From contig JBHPHA010000011.1 in assembly GCA_042569905.1 (NCBI GenBank), positions 1 to 35,011 on the forward strand: DNA of 35,011 nucleotides, given 5' to 3'. The notes under the pieces were generated by a model that saw only the letters and a list, made by a program, of their open reading frames with translations, had not been told where the DNA came from and did no database searches. Position 1 is the first letter of the stretch. Every line of letters begins with the position of its first letter. A program made the position numbers and the translations under genes. Origin of the DNA: JBHPHA01 sp042569905. GTDB taxonomy: Bacteria > Patescibacteriota > Minisyncoccia > Moranbacterales > UBA9337. This document shows positions 7,616-16,027 of this stretch, in pieces.

Positions 7616-8383
7616 TTACGGAATGCGCAGATTTTCTGATGAGGAAGATTTGAATTTTTTTCTAGCCAGTACAATCCCAAAAACCTCTTTAGCTCCGCAC
7701 TTTTTCAAAGCAGTAGCGCATTCGAATATTGTCGACCCTGTGGTCGTAATGTCATCAATAAGAAGTATTCTTTTATTTTTTATTTCCGATGGATTTTTGA
7801 CGACGAATGCATTTTTTAGGTTAAGCTTTCTTTTTTGATAACTTTTGATTTCCATTTGAGATGTTGTATTTTTCTTTCTAATAAGATTAGTGGATGAGAT
7901 AGTTACTCCTAAATTAGGAGATATATTTTTGCTAATGTCTTTGCAAAGTAATTCAGATTGATTGAATCCTCTCCAGCGTAGTCTTTTTTGGTGCAAGGGG
8001 ATGGGGATAATCAGGTCGGGTATTTTTGAGGATGATTTGAGTATGGTTTTTGTGATTATTTTTCCTAAAGGCGCGTGCAGGTCTTTGACGAAGCGATATT
8101 TGAAATAGTGAATGGCTTTGTCAATGACTGGATTTTCTTTGTAGTCGAGTGCTACAAGAAGTCCATCTATAGAATGCTTTGTTTTGCAACTAAAACAAGT
8201 CTGCCCATCAGGAGTGATTATTTTTTCACAGATAGGGCAGACTTGTTTGTTTTTTATTGTTACCTCATTTAGGCATTGGTCGCAGATCCAGTAATTTATT
8301 TTTTTACAGGATATGCACTGAATAGGAAAAAGAGTGTCAAGAATTAGCTTATTAAACTTCTTAATAAATACTTTGAAGCTCAT
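7616..8383 (-). CDS. comF: ComF family phosphoribosyltransferase-like protein
   Basis: A 255-residue ComF homologue, a family linked to natural DNA uptake in several bacteria. The N-terminal 70 residues hold four pairs of cysteines (CISC, CDQC, CPIC, CFSC), a double zinc-binding region. The C-terminal half is a type I phosphoribosyltransferase fold with RILLIDDITTTGSTIFECA as the PRPP-binding loop, and PIPLHQKRLRWRGFNQSELL before it, the typical ComF block. It lies 13 bases downstream of clpC on the same strand and is likely co-transcribed. Many candidate-phyla bacteria keep competence genes; no other com gene is in this window. Confidence 0.93.
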   Translation of the reverse strand: MSFKVFIKKFNKLILDTLFPIQCISCKKINYWICDQCLNEVTIKNKQVCPICEKIITPDGQTCFSCKTKHSIDGLLVALDYKENPVIDKAIHYFKYRFVKDLHAPLGKIITKTILKSSSKIPDLIIPIPLHQKRLRWRGFNQSELLCKDISKNISPNLGVTISSTNLIRKKNTTSQMEIKSYQKRKLNLKNAFVVKNPSEIKNKRILLIDDITTTGSTIFECATALKKCGAKEVFGIVLARKKFKSSSSENLRIP

Positions 8384-8396
8384 ATGAGTTAGTCTA

Positions 8397-10916
8397 TTAA
8401 TTACATTGAATAGAGATTTTCTTGTTCTTTGTGCTAACAGATAGACTCGTCAGTTCGCTTTCAGTATGAGTTACAATTTTTTTAGCCAATTCATTTTCAA
8501 TCATATCTTGAATATTTTTTCTTATTAATCGAGCACCTTTCTCAAGTGATAAGCTTTTCTTGGAAAGAAAATCGATGGCTGAGTTTGAGAAGGAAAGACT
8601 GATGTCTTTTTTGGAAAGTCTGTTTTTTAGTGCATTGAGTTCTAGTCTGACTATCTTTTTTATGTCATCTTTCTTTAATGAATCAAAGACAATTATATGA
8701 TCAAGACGATTAAGTATCTCAGGCTTCATTTTTTGCTTTAGATTGGTGAGAACTTTTCCCTTTATAACTTCAAACTGATTCTCAGTATTATTGCTTTCTG
8801 AGGATGAAAAACCTATTTTTGATACATTGGTAAATTCTTCCGTTCCTAAATTTGAAGTTAGAATTATGATTGTATTTTTGAAATCTATTTTTCGTCCTTC
8901 TGAGTCAGTTAGTGTTCCTTCTTCGAGTATCTGTAGGAGGATATTAAAAACATCGGGATGAGCTTTTTCTATTTCATCAAATAGAATAATACTATGGGGA
9001 TTTCTCCTTATTTTTTCAGTTAATTTTCCTCCTTCTCCATAGCCGATGTAACCAGCTGGAGCACCAAGTAGCTGAGAAACATTATGTCTTTCCATGAATT
9101 CACTCATATCAATTCGTATTAGTGATTTTTCTCCCTCGAAGAATTCATTGGCTAGATGCTTAGCTGTGAGTGTTTTCCCGACGCCAGTGGGTCCAAGGAA
9201 CAGGAATGATCCAGTAGGTCTCTCTGGGTTTGATATTCCAACTTGAGACCTTAATATTGTGCTGGTGAGTTGTTCGATAGCCTCACTTTGTCCGATAACT
9301 AATTTAGAAAGTCTTTTGGAAAGATTTTCTAAGCGCTTTGTTTTTTGAGATAGAAGTTTTTCTGAAGGTATTTTTGTTGACTGGGATATTGTTTTGATAA
9401 TATCCTCAAAATTAATTTCAATTTTCTTCTTATTTTCTAAAGATTTTTGTTTTTTCTTGAAATCTCTAATTTTTTCAATAATTTTTTCTTCTTTTTGACG
9501 TAGATCTATTGCTTCATCGTATTGTTCATTATTTACTAAATTGTTTTTGTGCTTAATGATTTCCTCGAGTTCTTTTTCAAGTGTCCTTATTTTTTCAAGG
9601 AATTTTTTGGGTTGTTTCTGATTCTTTATTCTCGAAGATGTTTCGTCGAGAATATCAAGAGCTTTATCGGGAAGAAACCTGTCTCTGATGTATTTGTGAC
9701 TTAATTCAACTGCTTTTTCTATTGATTCAGTAGAAATTGTCACGTTATGATACTTCTCGTAAGTTTTCTTTAGTCCGAATAATATCTTTTTTGCATCTTC
9801 AATGCTAGGCTCTGAAATTTCGATAGGTTGAAATCTTCGCTCTAGAGCAGGGTCTTTCTCGATGTATTTTTTGTATTCATCAAGTGTTGTTGCTCCGATA
9901 CATCGAATATCTCCTCTGGATAGAACTGGTTTTAGGATATTAGCTGCATCTAGTCCGCCATTAACATTTCCAGCTCCAACAATACTATGGATTTCATCGA
10001 TAAATAGTATAATGTCCTTATTTTCGCTAGCTTCTTGAATAATGTCTTTTAGTCTTTGTTCGAATTCTCCTCTAAAGCTGGTCCCAGCGACTACAAGTGC
10101 AATATCTAGTGATAGTATTTTTTTGCTTGCTAAAACAGGGGAGACATCTCCTGAATTAATTCGATGAGCTAATCCAGTTGCAACGGCAGTTTTTCCAACA
10201 CCAGGTTCCCCGATAAGTAGGGGGTTATTTTTGTTCTTTCTCCCTAGTGTGTTTATGATTCGTTCAAGCTCTTTTTCTCTTCCGATTACGGGGTCATTAT
10301 TTTTCTTTATGTATTTGTTTAGATTTACACAGAAGTAGTCTAGGTTAGGTGTCGCACTTTGACTCGCAGGGTCATTAGAAGGAAATCCAATTTCAGGTAA
10401 GTTAAAAGCTTTTGATAGGCTGGATAGGAAGTCTTTGTTTAAGCTCATTCTAACAGGGTGATTCTCAGATGTGCTCGTAGGGACATACTGTTGTTTCTTT
10501 GATTTTTTCTCGTCAGATTTTTTTGTTTTTTCTGAAATTAAGTTAGAAATGATATCATTGGGATTTTCTAGAATTGCATAAACCAAATGTTCTGTTCCAA
10601 TGTATGGATAGTTGAAGCTTTTTGCTATAGAAAGGGATTTTATAATGGCATTTTTGATTTCTGTTGAATATTGTAGGCCTACCTTATTCTTGGTTGATTT
10701 GGATTTCTTGGAAACAATTATGTCAAAATCCTCAGGCTTTATGTCAATATCCTTGAGGATATTACTACCAAGACTACCTTTTTCAAGGTAAATTGCCCAC
10801 AAAAGATGCTCAAGTGAAATCTCTTTTGATTTGCAGTATTTAGCAACTTCTTTTGATTCCTCAAGGCTTTTCTTGGCGTGATTAGTGAATTTTTGAAATA
10901 TTTTTGAATCGATCAT
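8397..10916 (-). CDS. clpC: ATP-dependent Clp protease ATPase subunit, ClpC type
   Basis: Hexameric AAA+ unfoldase of the Clp/Hsp100 family. In 839 residues the order is: Clp N-domain repeats (about 1-150), AAA1 with Walker A GEPGVGKTA at 236-244 and FIDE at 305-308, a short middle domain containing a UVR-like segment (NNEQYDEAIDLRQKEEKI, about 463-480), AAA2 with GPTGVGKT at 575-582 and FDEIEKAHPDVFN, and a C-terminal D2-small domain. The short UVR-bearing middle domain favours ClpC over ClpB. KIGF at about 700-703 matches the [LIV]-G-[FL] loop that docks ClpP, so a proteolytic partner is expected; clpP is not in the window. The N-domain linker is Lys/Ser-rich. No Shine-Dalgarno sequence is present. 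Confidence 0.92.
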   Translation of the reverse strand: MIDSKIFQKFTNHAKKSLEESKEVAKYCKSKEISLEHLLWAIYLEKGSLGSNILKDIDIKPEDFDIIVSKKSKSTKNKVGLQYSTEIKNAIIKSLSIAKSFNYPYIGTEHLVYAILENPNDIISNLISEKTKKSDEKKSKKQQYVPTSTSENHPVRMSLNKDFLSSLSKAFNLPEIGFPSNDPASQSATPNLDYFCVNLNKYIKKNNDPVIGREKELERIINTLGRKNKNNPLLIGEPGVGKTAVATGLAHRINSGDVSPVLASKKILSLDIALVVAGTSFRGEFEQRLKDIIQEASENKDIILFIDEIHSIVGAGNVNGGLDAANILKPVLSRGDIRCIGATTLDEYKKYIEKDPALERRFQPIEISEPSIEDAKKILFGLKKTYEKYHNVTISTESIEKAVELSHKYIRDRFLPDKALDILDETSSRIKNQKQPKKFLEKIRTLEKELEEIIKHKNNLVNNEQYDEAIDLRQKEEKIIEKIRDFKKKQKSLENKKKIEINFEDIIKTISQSTKIPSEKLLSQKTKRLENLSKRLSKLVIGQSEAIEQLTSTILRSQVGISNPERPTGSFLFLGPTGVGKTLTAKHLANEFFEGEKSLIRIDMSEFMERHNVSQLLGAPAGYIGYGEGGKLTEKIRRNPHSIILFDEIEKAHPDVFNILLQILEEGTLTDSEGRKIDFKNTIIILTSNLGTEEFTNVSKIGFSSSESNNTENQFEVIKGKVLTNLKQKMKPEILNRLDHIIVFDSLKKDDIKKIVRLELNALKNRLSKKDISLSFSNSAIDFLSKKSLSLEKGARLIRKNIQDMIENELAKKIVTHTESELTSLSVSTKNKKISIQCN

Positions 10917-10983
10917 ATATGTGAATTTTCTTGAAAATTATAATTAAAGTAATGTGAAAAACATTAACTTCTCTAGTTAGTTT

Positions 10984-11011
10984 ATTTTAAATCAATGACG
11001 GTATATGTCAA
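10984..11011 (-). promoter_or_regulatory. Putative clpC promoter with a direct repeat
   Basis: On the - strand, TTGACA (11011-11006) and TAAAAT (10989-10984) are 16 bases apart. The octamer TCAATGAC occurs twice on the + strand (10992-10999 and 11008-11015), 16 bases apart, flanking the spacer, and could be an operator. It does not match the CIRCE or CtsR consensus. Confidence 0.5.
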
Positions 11012-11078
11012 TGACTTTGTGTATTTTTTAGTAAGTTACGGGAGGCGACTTTTTACCCTAATCCCTTGACAAATATTA

Positions 11079-11870
11079 ATGAGTATACTAATGAAGATGA
11101 AAAAGTATTGGAAAATCATTTTAGTAGGCGTTGCGTGTGTAGTCTTGTTAGTGGGTGCGTCGATTATTAGCATGTCAAATGAGGATAAGAGAGTTGATTC
11201 GAAGGCAGTTAAGCGGGTTATTCAGGAAGCTGCAAAATTTGTTTTAAGCAAGCAGGTTGAATTTCAGGAATTCAAGGAGTTGGGGGATTGGGAATATTTT
11301 AGATCCATGGAGATTGAATATGGCGCTGATGCTGAGTATTACTTCCAGATTAGAATCGAGGCCTTGAATGAGTTAATGGGTAAGTTGGATGATTATGGGC
11401 TGGATGGAGTAAAGAAATATTATCTTGGCGATATGCCGGGGACTAATTCTGATACGGTTAAGGATTATTGTGACTTGATAAAGGCGGATGCGATAATTCC
11501 AGCTCAAAGAGTTCAGGATTTCATGAAGACTAAGGAGAACGCTCTAGCGAGAATTCAAGAGCTTGAGAATAAGTTTGCTAAAACTATAGCGTCTCTTGTT
11601 GAATTAGGGGAGCTAGCTAATAATGCTAAGAATAAATTTCCAGAAAAATCCGAAGATATCGAGAGGCGACTGGCAGGAGTGGATGAATCTTACTCAGTAG
11701 CATTATTAATAACGAAGGCAAAAAAGGAGATTTGTTCCTCCGTTCGACCCAACTACTTTGTGGTTGAAGGGTTACTATTAAGGGCTGAGGGGTCAAATAT
11801 TGACAGACTCAGAAGGAGAATAGAGATGCTTAAAAGGGATTTGCAAGAGATGAGTAAGTGCAATCTCTAA
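11079..11870 (+). CDS. Membrane-anchored coiled-coil protein, paralogue of the 17253 lipoprotein
   Basis: A protein of about 260 residues with one N-terminal membrane helix (WKIILVGVACVVLLVGASII) and a long, highly charged alpha-helical remainder predicted outside the membrane. Two islands are shared with the N-terminal half of the lipoprotein at 17253: GDWEY (here LGDWEYFRS, there KGDWEYLMN) and AKKEICSSVRPNYFVVEGLL (there AKKELRSSRPNYVVIGDSL). They occur in the same order and at comparable spacing. The C-terminal domain of the larger protein is missing here. Starts at 11079, 11091 and 11097 are all possible; none has a good ribosome site, and a TTGACA at 11066 lies unusually close. Function unknown. 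Confidence 0.7.
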   Translation: MSILMKMKKYWKIILVGVACVVLLVGASIISMSNEDKRVDSKAVKRVIQEAAKFVLSKQVEFQEFKELGDWEYFRSMEIEYGADAEYYFQIRIEALNELMGKLDDYGLDGVKKYYLGDMPGTNSDTVKDYCDLIKADAIIPAQRVQDFMKTKENALARIQELENKFAKTIASLVELGELANNAKNKFPEKSEDIERRLAGVDESYSVALLITKAKKEICSSVRPNYFVVEGLLLRAEGSNIDRLRRRIEMLKRDLQEMSKCNL

Positions 11871-11895
11871 ATCATAAATTGTAAAATAGTAGTAT

Positions 11896-11927
11896 AATCC
11901 AGGTATATAAGTATATCTGGATTTTTT
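11896..11927 (+). terminator. Terminator after the 11079 gene
   Basis: AATCCAGgTATAT pairs with ATATCTGGATT around AAGT, followed by TTTTTTG. Confidence 0.8.
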
Positions 11928-11957
11928 GTTACCCGAATATTTGATATGTGAAAAGAC

Positions 11958-11986
11958 TTGACAAATTATGTAGGATGTGATAGTAT
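11958..11986 (+). promoter_or_regulatory. Promoter of the Asp-rich protein gene
   Basis: TTGACA (11958-11963) and TAGTAT (11981-11986) are separated by 17 bases, with TGTGA immediately before the -10. It lies about 78 bases before the ATG. Confidence 0.75.
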
Positions 11987-12063
11987 TTATTATTAAGTTC
12001 TTTATATTTTTTTGAAGGCGCCCGTAGTGGGCAATTATTAAAACTGTAATGGAGGAATTTCGT

Positions 12064-12642
12064 ATGAAAACATTATCTGTATTTGTTTTGGCGCTAGTTG
12101 GTGGGGGCTGTATCGCGGGAGGTTACTGGTGGAGTGGAATTATTTCTGTAGCGGTGGCAGCCACTGTGCTGTTTTGGCCGAAGAATGAGGAGGAAAATAA
12201 GACAGATTACACGGATGAGGAGATTCACGATACCGTGAACCACCAGAGTGGTTGCCACTGTGGCGTTCTGGGTAATGATATTGATGATTATGATATTGAG
12301 CATGACGACATCTATCCGTTTGAAACTGAGGGTGGCTTGGATCCTGACGGGGAACTGTTTGACCTCGATGATGATTTAGACCTGGAGCTGGGTGACGACG
12401 ACGATTTCGACCTGGATTTGGATGACGACGATGGATATGACGGTGCAAAGTCTGATTTGGACCTGGATGATGAGAATGTTCTTACTTCATCCGCTGCTAT
12501 CGAGGAAGATTTCAAGGCTTGGTCCGAAGAAGATAGTCCAATAATCGCCGATATCAAAAAAGAGGAAGTTGCAATGGATCAGGAACCGGAGCCTCCTTAT
12601 GTTGAGTCCCTGGTGGATTCTGATTCGGGTACCGGGTATTAA
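12064..12642 (+). CDS. Membrane protein with an aspartate-rich low-complexity tail
   Basis: A 192-residue protein. The first 35 residues hold two short hydrophobic stretches (LSVFVLALVGGGCIAGGYW and IISVAVAATVLFW), then a strongly acidic tail. The segment from about residue 75 to 145 is mostly Asp with Leu, Glu and Gly, in DLDLD/DDDD-type runs. Before it lies HQSGCHCG, which contains two cysteines and two histidines. The tail could bind divalent cations or basic partners, but this is inference from composition. The ATG at 12064 follows GGAGG by eight bases. The in-frame ATG at 12049 sits inside that ribosome site and is rejected. The gene is flanked by its own promoter and terminator. No family recognised. 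Confidence 0.65.
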   Translation: MKTLSVFVLALVGGGCIAGGYWWSGIISVAVAATVLFWPKNEEENKTDYTDEEIHDTVNHQSGCHCGVLGNDIDDYDIEHDDIYPFETEGGLDPDGELFDLDDDLDLELGDDDDFDLDLDDDDGYDGAKSDLDLDDENVLTSSAAIEEDFKAWSEEDSPIIADIKKEEVAMDQEPEPPYVESLVDSDSGTGY

Positions 12643-12668
12643 TTGAGGGAATTTTAAAAAAAGTAGTA

Positions 12669-12701
12669 AGATGGATATGTTAATCATATCTATCTTTTTT
12701 G
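12669..12701 (+). terminator. Terminator after the Asp-rich protein gene
   Basis: AGATGGATATG pairs with CATATCTATCT (one G-T pair) around a 5-base loop, followed by TTTTTG. Confidence 0.85.
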
Positions 12702-12712
12702 TTTGATTAGCC

Positions 12713-12741
12713 TTGACTTGTTCTTGTAAATGTGATAATAT
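12713..12741 (+). promoter_or_regulatory. Promoter of the double glycosyltransferase gene
   Basis: TTGACT (12713-12718) and TAATAT (12736-12741) are separated by 17 bases. TGTGA precedes the -10, as at 11981. Confidence 0.75.
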
Positions 12742-12799
12742 TTAGTGTTAGTTCTTTGATTTTTCAATTAACATTAAAAACAATAAATGGAGGTTCAAG

Positions 12800-15079
12800 G
12801 TGGATTTAATCGCTAAAAATGAAAGTGTTTCGCAGCCAACTCTTTTTCAAACCGAGATTGATGAGATTGTTGTATTTATTTCTGGTCTTGCTTTAGGTGG
12901 TGCGGAGTATATTGTGACCGATTGGGCACGAAGGGTTTATCCTAAAAGAAATATTCGTATTATTGTTCTTAGGGATAATGACAGGGAGTGGAATGTTCCT
13001 GATTTTATAAAAGTCACTAGGTTTCATGGCAAAAGTATTGAGGCAAGTTTAGCGATATTTGGAAGAAAAATCGCTTTGGGCAATAACCCTGTTTGCTTGT
13101 GTCATCTACTGAAGCAATCGGAAAGAGAGATTTTAATTAAAAATGGAGTGTTTGTTGTTCCTGTTTTGCATAATGCTCGTTCTGGGTGGCTGGATAATTC
13201 CGATGATCTTTTGTGTTATCAAAAAATTATAGCGGTTTCATATGATGCTGAGAAGGCATTGAAAGAAACTGGCTGGAAAGGTGATTGTTCAGTAATTCAT
13301 CATATTCCATCATTAAGAAGATTTCATCCCGAGGCGAGGGAATTTTTTCGTGGTAAGTGGAAAATCCCTAAGGATGCTTTGGTGATTGGGATGATTGGTG
13401 CGGTAAAGCCGCAAAAGAATTATACTTTTGCGTTGAATGTTCTTGTGGAATTACAATCATTAGGACTTGATCCATACTTAGTTATATTGGGTGGTCCAAT
13501 AGGAAAGAGCGGAAATTATTTTTGGAGGGAGATAATTCAAGAGATTGAATCACTTGGTGTGCGTAATCGTGTGGCGATGCCTGGGTTTGTTTCTGATGCC
13601 ATTAAATGTTTACCAGTTTTTGATTTAATGCTTAACACGAGTCATTATGAAGGGTTGAGTATGGCCACAGTTGAAGCAGTAATAAATGGAACAAGGATTG
13701 TTGCTAGTGATGTTGGTGGTCAGTCGGAAGTTTCTCATGAGAGGCTTAAGCTAATTCCTTTGGAAAAATCGGTTTTTTATTGGGCGCAGGAGATAAGGAA
13801 AATTCTTGGCGTTGAGCCAAAAGGTAATCCTTCTTGGGTTCGATTTCCATCACATCGTCTTTGGACTATTACTCAAATCGCTAGGTCATTTATACCTGAG
13901 AATAAAACTTTATTTGTTACTGCTAATTTAAATTCTGGTGGAGCTCAGAGGTCACTAGTGAATCTTTCATTAGAATTGCAATGTAAATTGGATTTTGAGA
14001 TTGCTGTTACTGGTAACTCAACTGCTTCATATTACATGGATCAATTGAGACATGGGAATGTGAGGTTTTTTAGGACATCTGCATCAAACGATTGCTTTGA
14101 ACACGTAGAAGCCTTAGTGGAGAAAATCTGCCGCGAAAAAATCGGAACGGTTTGTTTTTGGAATCTTGATCCGAAGATAAAGTTATTGCTGGTGAAAGCG
14201 TTGGGTTTTACCGATGTTAAATTTGTAGATGTTAGTCCTGGTAACATGATCTACAGTGAGCTTGACGACACGGCGGAATTTCAGGACTTAATTTGCTTTA
14301 GCTCTGATAAGTATTTTGAGCGAATTGATGAATTAGTCTTGAAATACAATGGCGTGTATCCTGAGGTATGTAAAAAGAGGGTTTCTGTGATACCGAATGG
14401 TGTGCCTGATTATGGATGTGCTAAGGTTGACTATAGGATTAAAGATAATCCACGGATTGTTGTGAGTGGTCGCATTGCTCCCACGAAATTTCTTGTTGAA
14501 ATTGTTCGGGCCATGCAAATTATTTGGCAATCTTTACCTAAGTCAGAGCTTCATATATTTGGCATGGCCGAGGAAAGAAATACTACCTATTTAGAAGAAT
14601 TACTTGATATCGTCAATGATGATGAAAGAATAATTTTTCATGGGATGGATTTTGAGGTTGCCAAAAAAATATCTGACTTTGATTTATATGTTGTTTTGGG
14701 CGAGGCACAGGGTTGTCCTAATGCATTGCTTGAGGCTATGTCGGTCGGTTTACCAGTTGTTGCAAATGATGACGGTGGAACCGAGGAACAGGTAATTAAT
14801 AGAGAGACTGGAATACTGATACAAGGCAGGTCTCCTGAGGAATTATCAGAAGCTATGCTAGAACTTCTTTTAGATAGAGGTTTGGCAACTAAAGTAGGTA
14901 CTTCTGCTAAGTTTCATATTAAGGAGAATTTTTCTATGCAAAGCATGTCCAATGCTTATTTTCATGCGTTAAATCAGAAGCAAGGCGTACTTGATCGAAT
15001 CAGGACATTATGTGCTCGATTCTTGCGTTGTAGCGTCTGGGTATACAAACGTGATGATTCATTGATTCAAGATGCTTAA
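12800..15079 (+). CDS. Tandem double glycosyltransferase (two GT-B/GT4-type domains)
   Basis: A 759-residue cytosolic protein made of two GT-B enzymes in one chain. Domain 1 (about 20-335) has FISGLALGGAEYIV at its N-terminus, GMIGAVKPQKNYTFAL, and the acid-base motif EGLSMATVEA. Domain 2 (about 365-720) has TANLNSGGAQRSLVNL, VVSGRIAPTKFLVEIVRAM, and AQGCPNALLEAM. In domain 2 the first Glu of the usual E-x7-E is Gln (codon at 14708-14710), so it may be less active or use another nucleotide-sugar contact. The C-terminal 35 residues are basic. Translation starts at GTG 12800, six bases after GGAGG. It probably builds part of a cell-surface glycan or glycolipid. Donor and acceptor cannot be read from sequence. 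Confidence 0.88.
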   Translation: MDLIAKNESVSQPTLFQTEIDEIVVFISGLALGGAEYIVTDWARRVYPKRNIRIIVLRDNDREWNVPDFIKVTRFHGKSIEASLAIFGRKIALGNNPVCLCHLLKQSEREILIKNGVFVVPVLHNARSGWLDNSDDLLCYQKIIAVSYDAEKALKETGWKGDCSVIHHIPSLRRFHPEAREFFRGKWKIPKDALVIGMIGAVKPQKNYTFALNVLVELQSLGLDPYLVILGGPIGKSGNYFWREIIQEIESLGVRNRVAMPGFVSDAIKCLPVFDLMLNTSHYEGLSMATVEAVINGTRIVASDVGGQSEVSHERLKLIPLEKSVFYWAQEIRKILGVEPKGNPSWVRFPSHRLWTITQIARSFIPENKTLFVTANLNSGGAQRSLVNLSLELQCKLDFEIAVTGNSTASYYMDQLRHGNVRFFRTSASNDCFEHVEALVEKICREKIGTVCFWNLDPKIKLLLVKALGFTDVKFVDVSPGNMIYSELDDTAEFQDLICFSSDKYFERIDELVLKYNGVYPEVCKKRVSVIPNGVPDYGCAKVDYRIKDNPRIVVSGRIAPTKFLVEIVRAMQIIWQSLPKSELHIFGMAEERNTTYLEELLDIVNDDERIIFHGMDFEVAKKISDFDLYVVLGEAQGCPNALLEAMSVGLPVVANDDGGTEEQVINRETGILIQGRSPEELSEAMLELLLDRGLATKVGTSAKFHIKENFSMQSMSNAYFHALNQKQGVLDRIRTLCARFLRCSVWVYKRDDSLIQDA

Positions 15080-15104
15080 TATTAAGTAGCTAAGACTTTT
15101 AAGT

Positions 15105-15139
15105 AGGCAGGTATGTGATTGCATATCTGTCTTTTTTTA
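15105..15139 (+). terminator. Terminator after the double glycosyltransferase
   Basis: AGGCAGGTATG pairs with CATATCTGTCT (G-T wobbles) and is followed by TTTTTTTA. Confidence 0.8.
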
Positions 15140-15150
15140 TTGAAAAACAC

Positions 15151-15179
15151 TTGACTTTTTTGGTGAAATATGATAAATT
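15151..15179 (+). promoter_or_regulatory. Promoter of the 15334-18638 gene group
   Basis: TTGACT (15151-15156) and TAAATT (15174-15179) are 17 bases apart, with ATGA before the -10. The leader to the first ATG is long (about 150 bases). It contains an orphan GGAGG at 15260-15264 that has no ATG, GTG or TTG at normal spacing. Confidence 0.7.
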
Positions 15180-15333
15180 GGAATATCCAAAATGCATCGA
15201 AAAATAAGATGTTTTTGGTGTTGTTTGAAAAGTGAATAACAGTTCTAAAAAAGAAAAAAGGAGGTTTTATCGAGCTTATTTGCGAGTGTTGTTTTTGTGT
15301 TTTCAAAAATCAAAAAAATGAGGAGTTACTATT

Positions 15334-15963
15334 ATGGAATTTAAGAAATTTTTGAAACCTTTGTTGGTTGGAATGGGTGTCTGTGTTTTGGCAATTATTT
15401 TGCTTGAAATAGTTACGAAGCTCAGTTTTTTCTTTACAGCTATGCTAGGTCTGGTCATTGGGTTTATCGTGGCAGCTACTTTGGTTGCTCGGTCGCGTGG
15501 TGAAAGGCCAAGTGAAGTTGTGAAAGAAGCGGTTTCGCAGGCGGTTAAGTCTGACCCGGGAGCTGATGAGCGTCTGGTTCGAGAGCAGGTCATTCAATTA
15601 AATCAGGATTTGCGACTTTTATCTGAGGATGAGGATGTCGTTTGTAATGCTGAAAAAGTTATTGATGCCGTTTTAGAGTTAGTTCCTCGGGTATTTGACC
15701 CGAATGGAAATGCTGGTTCAAGTGTGAAGATTGAGATTAGAAGTCTTTCTTCTAAGTTCTTGCCTGATTTTGTGAGAGGTTATTTGCGAGGTTCAGCTGA
15801 ATTTCGCGAAAGCAAACGGTCTGAGTTTTTGGATCAAATGCAAAAGCTTTCAGAAGCTGTAGCTGGAATGAGCTCTAGTATCGACAGAAATGATAATGTT
15901 GAATTCGAGGTCAAGAGGCGTGTGATGAAGGCTATGATGGATACGGGAATGAACCTTAGTTAA
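15334..15963 (+). CDS. Membrane protein with cytosolic helical domain, XpaC-like at best
   Basis: A 209-residue protein. Two N-terminal membrane helices (about 8-30 and 31-52, ending VAATLVARS) are followed by an alpha-helical soluble domain with NAEKVIDAVLELVPRVF and SSKFLPDFVRGYLRGSAEF. The pattern of two helices, then an AxKIIDxV-like helix, then a FLPxxxRxYL block recalls XpaC-type proteins that often sit beside TelA genes, but the resemblance is weak. First gene of an apparent operon running into the DUF4178-like gene (64 bases downstream, no terminator between). Start chosen for GAGGAG about nine bases upstream. Confidence 0.6.
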   Translation: MEFKKFLKPLLVGMGVCVLAIILLEIVTKLSFFFTAMLGLVIGFIVAATLVARSRGERPSEVVKEAVSQAVKSDPGADERLVREQVIQLNQDLRLLSEDEDVVCNAEKVIDAVLELVPRVFDPNGNAGSSVKIEIRSLSSKFLPDFVRGYLRGSAEFRESKRSEFLDQMQKLSEAVAGMSSSIDRNDNVEFEVKRRVMKAMMDTGMNLS

Positions 15964-16027
15964 CACTGCATTGTTGGAATATTAAGGTATTTTTCTTTTA
16001 AATTTACAATAAAAGGAGACTTGCATT

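Noticed and set aside
11066..11094. TTGACA at 11066 with TATACT or TAATGA as a promoter for the 11079 gene
   Set aside because: Spacing to TATACT is only 12 bases, and a 17-base spacing would place the -10 on top of the start codons, so transcription would begin inside the gene.
12049..12063. In-frame ATG at 12049 as start of the Asp-rich protein
   Set aside because: This ATG lies inside the GGAGG ribosome site that serves the ATG at 12064.
15260..15321. Small ORF after the orphan GGAGG at 15260
   Set aside because: No ATG, GTG or TTG lies at normal spacing; the TTG-started 13-codon frame begins too far downstream.
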